9,241 nt of DNA from positions 1 to 9,241 of the forward strand of contig DMER01000130.1 of NCBI GenBank assembly GCA_003451645.1, written 5' to 3'. The stretch comes from Alphaproteobacteria bacterium. Lineage in GTDB: Bacteria; Pseudomonadota; Alphaproteobacteria; Micropepsales; Micropepsaceae. Both the position numbers and the translations under genes were made by a program. The notes beneath the pieces are model-generated. The model was not told where the DNA came from. It was given only the letters and a program-made list of their open reading frames with translations, and made no database searches. Below, piece after piece: positions 6,372-9,241 of the stretch (positions within the stretch are counted from its first letter, which is position 1; each line of letters opens with the position of its first letter).

Positions 6372-6377
6372 CATAAG
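6349..6377 (+). promoter_or_regulatory. Predicted sigma-70 promoter for the toxin–antitoxin-like cassette
   Basis: A perfect TTGACA (6349–6354) is followed after 17 bases by CATAAG (6372–6377), 4 of 6 matches to the -10. Transcription from about 6384 would leave a very short leader before the ATG at 6396, whose GGAGG lies at 6385–6389. It would let the cassette, the methyltransferase and metH part 2 be transcribed apart from metF. Confidence 0.5.
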
Positions 6378-6395
6378 AACCCCTGGAGGTACCCC

Positions 6396-6872
6396 ATGGG
6401 ACTTGTAACCATAAAGGACGATGTCATTTGGTTCTCGCATCTGTCTGGCGATCCGCCTTTGCTGCATCAGCTGCTATCGCTGCCCGATGGGGGGGGCATC
6501 CGGCTGGTGATCGATGGGGTGGAGGGCGATTGGGTGCGGATGGCGGCGGGCAAGGATGGGCGGCCCACACTGGGCATCCGGCCCTTGGGCACGATGGTGG
6601 ATGTATGGCGGGCCTATTACCGGGACCGCAAGGGACAGAGTGTGGAGATCAACGCGGTGGCCGCGGGCCGGAAGCCGCGCGCGCAATTAAGAGAGGAGGC
6701 AGTTATGTTCGTTCGCAATGACACGCGGACTCTTTACGAAACCGCCACTCAGGCTGAGCGGGAGGCGGCGTTTCAGGCGCTCATGGATATGGGCAAGTTG
6801 GGCTGGCGTTCCGATGGTCCCTACGGTCCCCGTGACGATCTTTATGACCGCGACAATGACCGCGACGCTTGA
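6396..6872 (+). CDS. Uncharacterised protein, putative antitoxin of the adjacent PIN-domain protein
   Basis: This encodes 158 residues with a strong ribosome site (GGAGG, six bases before ATG 6396). I do not recognise a named family. Residues 1–90 look like a compact domain (MGLVTIKDDVIWFSHLSG, then GVEGDWVRMAAGKDGRP and IRPLGTMVDVWRAYYRDRKG). Residues 104–158 are charged and partly helical (TATQAEREAAFQALMDMGKLG), ending in an acidic tail DDLYDRDNDRDA. No membrane segment is seen. The antitoxin role is inferred only from position: it overlaps the start of the PIN gene by 29 bases, has its own promoter with repeats, and its C-terminal part could be a toxin-masking tail. It is not obviously AbrB, Phd or CopG. 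Its coding strand is strikingly G-rich (6480–6560). An internal start at 6705 may give a shorter product. Confidence 0.6.
   Translation: MGLVTIKDDVIWFSHLSGDPPLLHQLLSLPDGGGIRLVIDGVEGDWVRMAAGKDGRPTLGIRPLGTMVDVWRAYYRDRKGQSVEINAVAAGRKPRAQLREEAVMFVRNDTRTLYETATQAEREAAFQALMDMGKLGWRSDGPYGPRDDLYDRDNDRDA
6692..6707 (+). promoter_or_regulatory. Strong internal ribosome binding site and in-frame ATG
   Basis: AGAGGAGG (6692–6699) stands five bases before ATG 6705, which is codon 104 of the gene starting at 6396 and in the same frame. It is among the best Shine–Dalgarno matches in the window. It could start a 55-residue protein identical to the C-terminal third of the long one. It may also be chance in a Glu-rich stretch (LREEAV). 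Confidence 0.45.
6844..6867 (+). repeat. 12-bp tandem duplication at the antitoxin/toxin overlap
   Basis: ATGACCGCGACA (6844–6855) is followed directly by ATGACCGCGACG, identical at 11 of 12 bases. In the upstream gene's frame it encodes DRDN-DRDA, in the toxin frame MTAT-MTAT, and it duplicates the toxin's start codon. Both readings stay open because the unit is a multiple of three. Confidence 0.8.
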
Positions 6873-7308
6873 CACGAACATCCTCGTCTACGCGGCGGAC
6901 GTTCGCGACACCGCGAAGAGAGATGCGTCGGCGCGGATGCTCACCGCATTGACACAGCTCGGCGGGCGCATCGGGGTACAGGCGGTGAGCGAATTTCATG
7001 CGGCACTGCGAAAGAAGCTCAAGCGGCCTGTTTGGGAAGCGTCGCAAGCCGCCCGCAACATCCTCGTGAGTTTTCCGACCTTCGCCTATGTGGAAGCCGA
7101 CGTTGCTCGAGCCCTCACCGAAGCCGCCACTGGGCGATTCAGCTATTGGGACGCACTTTTGTTGAGCGCCGCCGAGCGCCACGGCATCCGCCATTTCATC
7201 ACCGAAGGCATGGGCGACGGCATGCGCTTGGGCGCGATCGAGGTGGTGGCCGCGTTCAACGATGGTCAAGTTTCGCCGCGCGCTGCGGCTGTTTTGGGGA
7301 TCAAGTGA
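6844..7308 (+). CDS. PIN-domain ribonuclease, VapC-type toxin
   Basis: This encodes 154 residues from ATG 6844 (or 150 from ATG 6856; both lie in a tandem repeat). PIN domains are Mg-dependent RNases, and VapC toxins cut tRNA or rRNA. Active-site acids: Asp10 in LDTNILVYA, Glu50 in QAVSEF, Asp103 in FSYWDALLL. The usual SEDMxxG motif reads TEGMGDG (120–126), so Glu121 is kept but the following Asp is Gly; Asp125 may compensate. The C-terminal strand AIEVVAAF is as in the family. The open frame extends to 6718 but that part overlaps the upstream gene and lacks PIN sequence. The weak ribosome site and 29-base overlap imply coupling to the upstream gene. The methyltransferase gene starts three bases after the stop. 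The domain call is firm; the toxin role is inferred from context. Confidence 0.85.
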   Translation: MTATMTATLDTNILVYAADVRDTAKRDASARMLTALTQLGGRIGVQAVSEFHAALRKKLKRPVWEASQAARNILVSFPTFAYVEADVARALTEAATGRFSYWDALLLSAAERHGIRHFITEGMGDGMRLGAIEVVAAFNDGQVSPRAAAVLGIK

Positions 7309-7311
7309 ACC

Positions 7312-7998
7312 ATGGCCATCGATTTCGACAATCAACCGGACCTCGTCGCCAATTATGAGCGCGGACCGCGCTGGTTCATCCCCGGCTATGACGCCATTCA
7401 CACCATGGCGGCTGCGCTCTTGCGGAACAGGATCGGACAAACGGGCCGTATTTTGGTGCTTGGGGCTGGTGGCGGTTTTGAAATCACTGCCATGGCCAGG
7501 CATGGCGCGTGGCACTTCACCGGCGTCGACCCGTCGGAGCAAATGTTGGCCCTTGCACGACGCATCCTCGCGCGCGACGGCGTGCCCGCGAGCCGCTTTG
7601 AGCTCATAAGCGGGTATATCCCCGATGCGCCGCGTGGTGCCTTCGATGCTGCGACCTGTTTCCTGACCATGCATTTCGTCAAGGATGATGGGGCCAAGGC
7701 CCAGGCGTTTCAGCATATCCACGCGTGTCTCAGGCCGGGTGCGCCATTCCTCTTTGTTGACGGGTGTGCTGACATGGCCTCACCAAACTTCGCGCGGCAA
7801 CTCGCCGACTATGCTGAGTTTGCAAGGCTCCAGGGCGCCCCGGAAGATATCATCACCATGGCCCTTGAAATGAACAGAAGCAGCCTGAATTTTGTAACGG
7901 CTGAGCGCAATCTTGCCCTCATGTCGGACGCCGGTTTTTCAGACATTACCCTCTTTACCGCGGGAACACTCTTCCGAGGATGGATCGCACGCGCATGA
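7312..7998 (+). CDS. Class I SAM-dependent methyltransferase, function unknown
   Basis: This encodes 228 residues. The nucleotide-binding motif I is [13 protein letters not shown] (46–58), with the acidic residue of motif II in [14 protein letters not shown] (69–82), [13 protein letters not shown] (111–123) as motif IV and [13 protein letters not shown] (139–151) as post-I. The N-terminus ([21 protein letters not shown]) fits small-molecule or tRNA-modifying methyltransferases distantly like CmoA, but no substrate can be named. ATG 7312 lies three bases after the PIN gene stop, with GGGGA about ten bases upstream. Its stop codon overlaps the start of metH part 2 (ATGA), which ties it to methionine metabolism rather than to the toxin cassette. 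It is unlike the regulator's methyltransferase domain, having GAGGGFE instead of GTGTGR in motif I. A role in producing or disposing of a methylated metabolite of the cycle is conjecture. Confidence 0.82.
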   Translation: MAIDFDNQPDLVANYERGPRWFIPGYDAIHTMAAALLRNRIGQTGRILVLGAGGGFEITAMARHGAWHFTGVDPSEQMLALARRILARDGVPASRFELISGYIPDAPRGAFDAATCFLTMHFVKDDGAKAQAFQHIHACLRPGAPFLFVDGCADMASPNFARQLADYAEFARLQGAPEDIITMALEMNRSSLNFVTAERNLALMSDAGFSDITLFTAGTLFRGWIARA

Positions 7999-9241
7999 CC
8001 CTTCTTGAAACGACTCAGGGCCCTCGCGCCCAATTCGTCAATATTGGCGAACGAACCAACGTCACCGGCTCCGCCAAATTCCGGAAGCTGATCGTCGATG
8101 GTCAGTATGCGGAGGCACTGACCGTCGCGCGCCAGCAAGTGGAAAGCGGCGCGCAGGTCATCGACGTCAATATGGACGAGGGTTTGCTCGATTCCAAATC
8201 CGCGATGGTCACCTTCCTTAATCTCATCGCCTCCGAACCCGATATCAGCCGCGTGCCCATTATGGTCGATAGCTCCAAATGGGAGGTGATCGAGGCGGGC
8301 CTGCAATGCGTGCAGGGCAAGGCAATTGTCAACTCCATCTCGCTGAAGGAGGGGGAGGCGCAGTTCTTCGCTCAGGCGCGGGCGTGTCTGCGCTATGGCG
8401 CGGCGGTGGTCGTCATGGCCTTTGACGAGAAGGGGCAGGCCGATACGGCCGCGCGAAAAATCGAGATTTGCGCGCGCGCCTATCATCTGCTGACGGAGCG
8501 TTTGGGCTTCCCGCCCGAGGACATCATCTTCGATCCCAATATCTTTGCCGTCGCGACCGGCATTGAGGAGCATGACAATTACGCGATCGACTTCATCGAG
8601 GCGACGGCTGCCATCAAGCAGCGTCTGCCCTTTGCGCGCGTTTCGGGTGGGGTGTCCAACATCTCCTTTTCCTTCCGCGGCAATGAGCCGGTGCGCCGCG
8701 CGATGCACTCGGTCTTTCTCTATCACGCCATCAAGGCCGGCATGGATATGGGCATCGTCAATGCGGGCGATCTTCCCGTCTATGACGACATCGATGCTGA
8801 CCTGCGCGAGGCGGTGGAGGATGTGATCCTCAATCGGCGCGCCGATTCTACTGAGCGTTTGGTTGCGCTTGCGCCCCGGTACAAGGGCGAGAAAAGTGTC
8901 GACAAGGCAACCGATATGGCCTGGCGCGGCCTGCCGGTCGGCAAGCGCTTGTCCCATGCCCTTGTGCATGGCATCGACGCCTTCGTCCTTGAGGACACCG
9001 AAGAAGCGCGCCTCGCTGCCGAGCGTCCCTTGCACGTGATCGAAGGGCCGTTGATGGATGGCATGAACACGGTCGGCGATCTCTTTGGCGCGGGCAAAAT
9101 GTTCCTGCCGCAAGTGGTCAAATCCGCCCGCGTCATGAAAAAGGCTGTGGCCCATCTGATCCCGTTTATGGAGGAGGAGAAGCGCCGCACCGGTGCCGCG
9201 CACCAATCCAAGGGCAAGATCGTCATGGCGACGGTCAAGGG
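7995..9241 (+). CDS. metH: Methionine synthase part 2: folate- and cobalamin-binding modules (partial, cut by window end)
   Basis: The frame is open for 415 codons and runs off the window. Residues 12–265 are the methyl-tetrahydrofolate (pterin-binding) barrel: [13 protein letters not shown] (14–26), [12 protein letters not shown] (55–66), [16 protein letters not shown] (88–103), [10 protein letters not shown] (111–120), [20 protein letters not shown] (180–199) and [14 protein letters not shown] (216–229). Residues about 310–395 are the helical cobalamin cap, with [20 protein letters not shown] (363–382). At the edge GKIVMATVK begins the B12 domain, so the DVHDIGKN histidine motif should lie just beyond. 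It lacks the homocysteine module, supplied by the gene at 5258. The two proteins together transfer methyl from folate through cobalamin to homocysteine. The ATG at 7995 overlaps the preceding stop; the nearest Shine–Dalgarno (GAGGA, 7976–7980) is distant, so translation is probably coupled. Confidence 0.95.
   Translation, partial: MTLLETTQGPRAQFVNIGERTNVTGSAKFRKLIVDGQYAEALTVARQQVESGAQVIDVNMDEGLLDSKSAMVTFLNLIASEPDISRVPIMVDSSKWEVIEAGLQCVQGKAIVNSISLKEGEAQFFAQARACLRYGAAVVVMAFDEKGQADTAARKIEICARAYHLLTERLGFPPEDIIFDPNIFAVATGIEEHDNYAIDFIEATAAIKQRLPFARVSGGVSNISFSFRGNEPVRRAMHSVFLYHAIKAGMDMGIVNAGDLPVYDDIDADLREAVEDVILNRRADSTERLVALAPRYKGEKSVDKATDMAWRGLPVGKRLSHALVHGIDAFVLEDTEEARLAAERPLHVIEGPLMDGMNTVGDLFGAGKMFLPQVVKSARVMKKAVAHLIPFMEEEKRRTGAAHQSKGKIVMATVK

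Noticed and set aside
6331..6395. GGGGTA (6331–6336) and TACCCC (6390–6395) as an inverted repeat
   Set aside because: Arms of only 6 bp, 53 bases apart and G/C-rich; the GGGT periodicity explains the first arm better.
6718..6843. N-terminal extension of the PIN gene to 6718
   Set aside because: The extra 42 residues overlap the upstream gene in another frame, are Arg/Trp/Pro-rich, and precede the normal PIN start MTATLDTN; ATG 6844 or 6856 is far more likely.
6781..7722. 313-codon open frame on the minus strand
   Set aside because: Antisense to the PIN and methyltransferase genes, both of which have clear motifs; no ribosome site or recognisable product.
7809..9206. 465-codon open frame on the minus strand
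   Set aside because: It is antisense to metH part 2, whose protein shows all the folate-domain and cap motifs. The minus product has no family signature and reflects GC-rich codon bias.

Overview
The window is high-GC DNA of alphaproteobacterial character. The signs are an EttA tail, an mlaA–mlaC pair whose MlaA has no lipobox, a methionine synthase split into two genes, an ArsR–methyltransferase fusion leading a metF operon, and an intergenic repeat of a kind I remember from Hyphomicrobiales and relatives. I cannot fix the order; a Caulobacterales-, Hyphomicrobiales- or Micropepsales-like lineage would fit.

Bases 1–1560 hold accessory or housekeeping genes on the plus strand. First is the last 41 codons of ettA, then a 95-residue unknown protein with a CxxC motif. 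Next is a DUF1877 (YfbM-like) gene with a good ribosome binding site that is interrupted by an in-frame TAG. After it comes a stem-rich repeat that also serves as the terminator of the convergent genes.

Bases 1554–3100 (minus strand) hold mlaA and then mlaC, parts of the retrograde phospholipid transport machinery of the outer membrane and periplasm. A 9-bp perfect inverted repeat lies between them. The mlaFED transporter genes are not in the window.

Bases 3101–9241 (plus strand) form a methionine-cycle operon: ArsR–methyltransferase regulator (SahR-like), metF, metH part 1 (homocysteine-binding, zinc domain), a two-gene toxin–antitoxin-like cassette, a class I methyltransferase, and metH part 2 (folate domain, cobalamin cap, start of the B12 domain, cut by the window end). 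Three junctions are ATGA stop/start overlaps. A 20-bp palindrome covers the predicted -10 of the first gene, as expected for an autoregulating repressor. MetF makes 5-methyl-tetrahydrofolate, and MetH parts 1 and 2 together use it to remethylate homocysteine. The regulator probably senses S-adenosylhomocysteine or S-adenosylmethionine.

The most unusual part is 6326–7994. Between the two halves of methionine synthase sits a PIN-domain (VapC-like) toxin gene preceded by an unfamiliar 158-residue putative antitoxin. That gene has its own promoter overlaid by four GGGT repeats at exact 12-bp spacing, and an internal strong ribosome binding site that could yield a second, 55-residue product. The methyltransferase gene that follows is translationally coupled to metH part 2.
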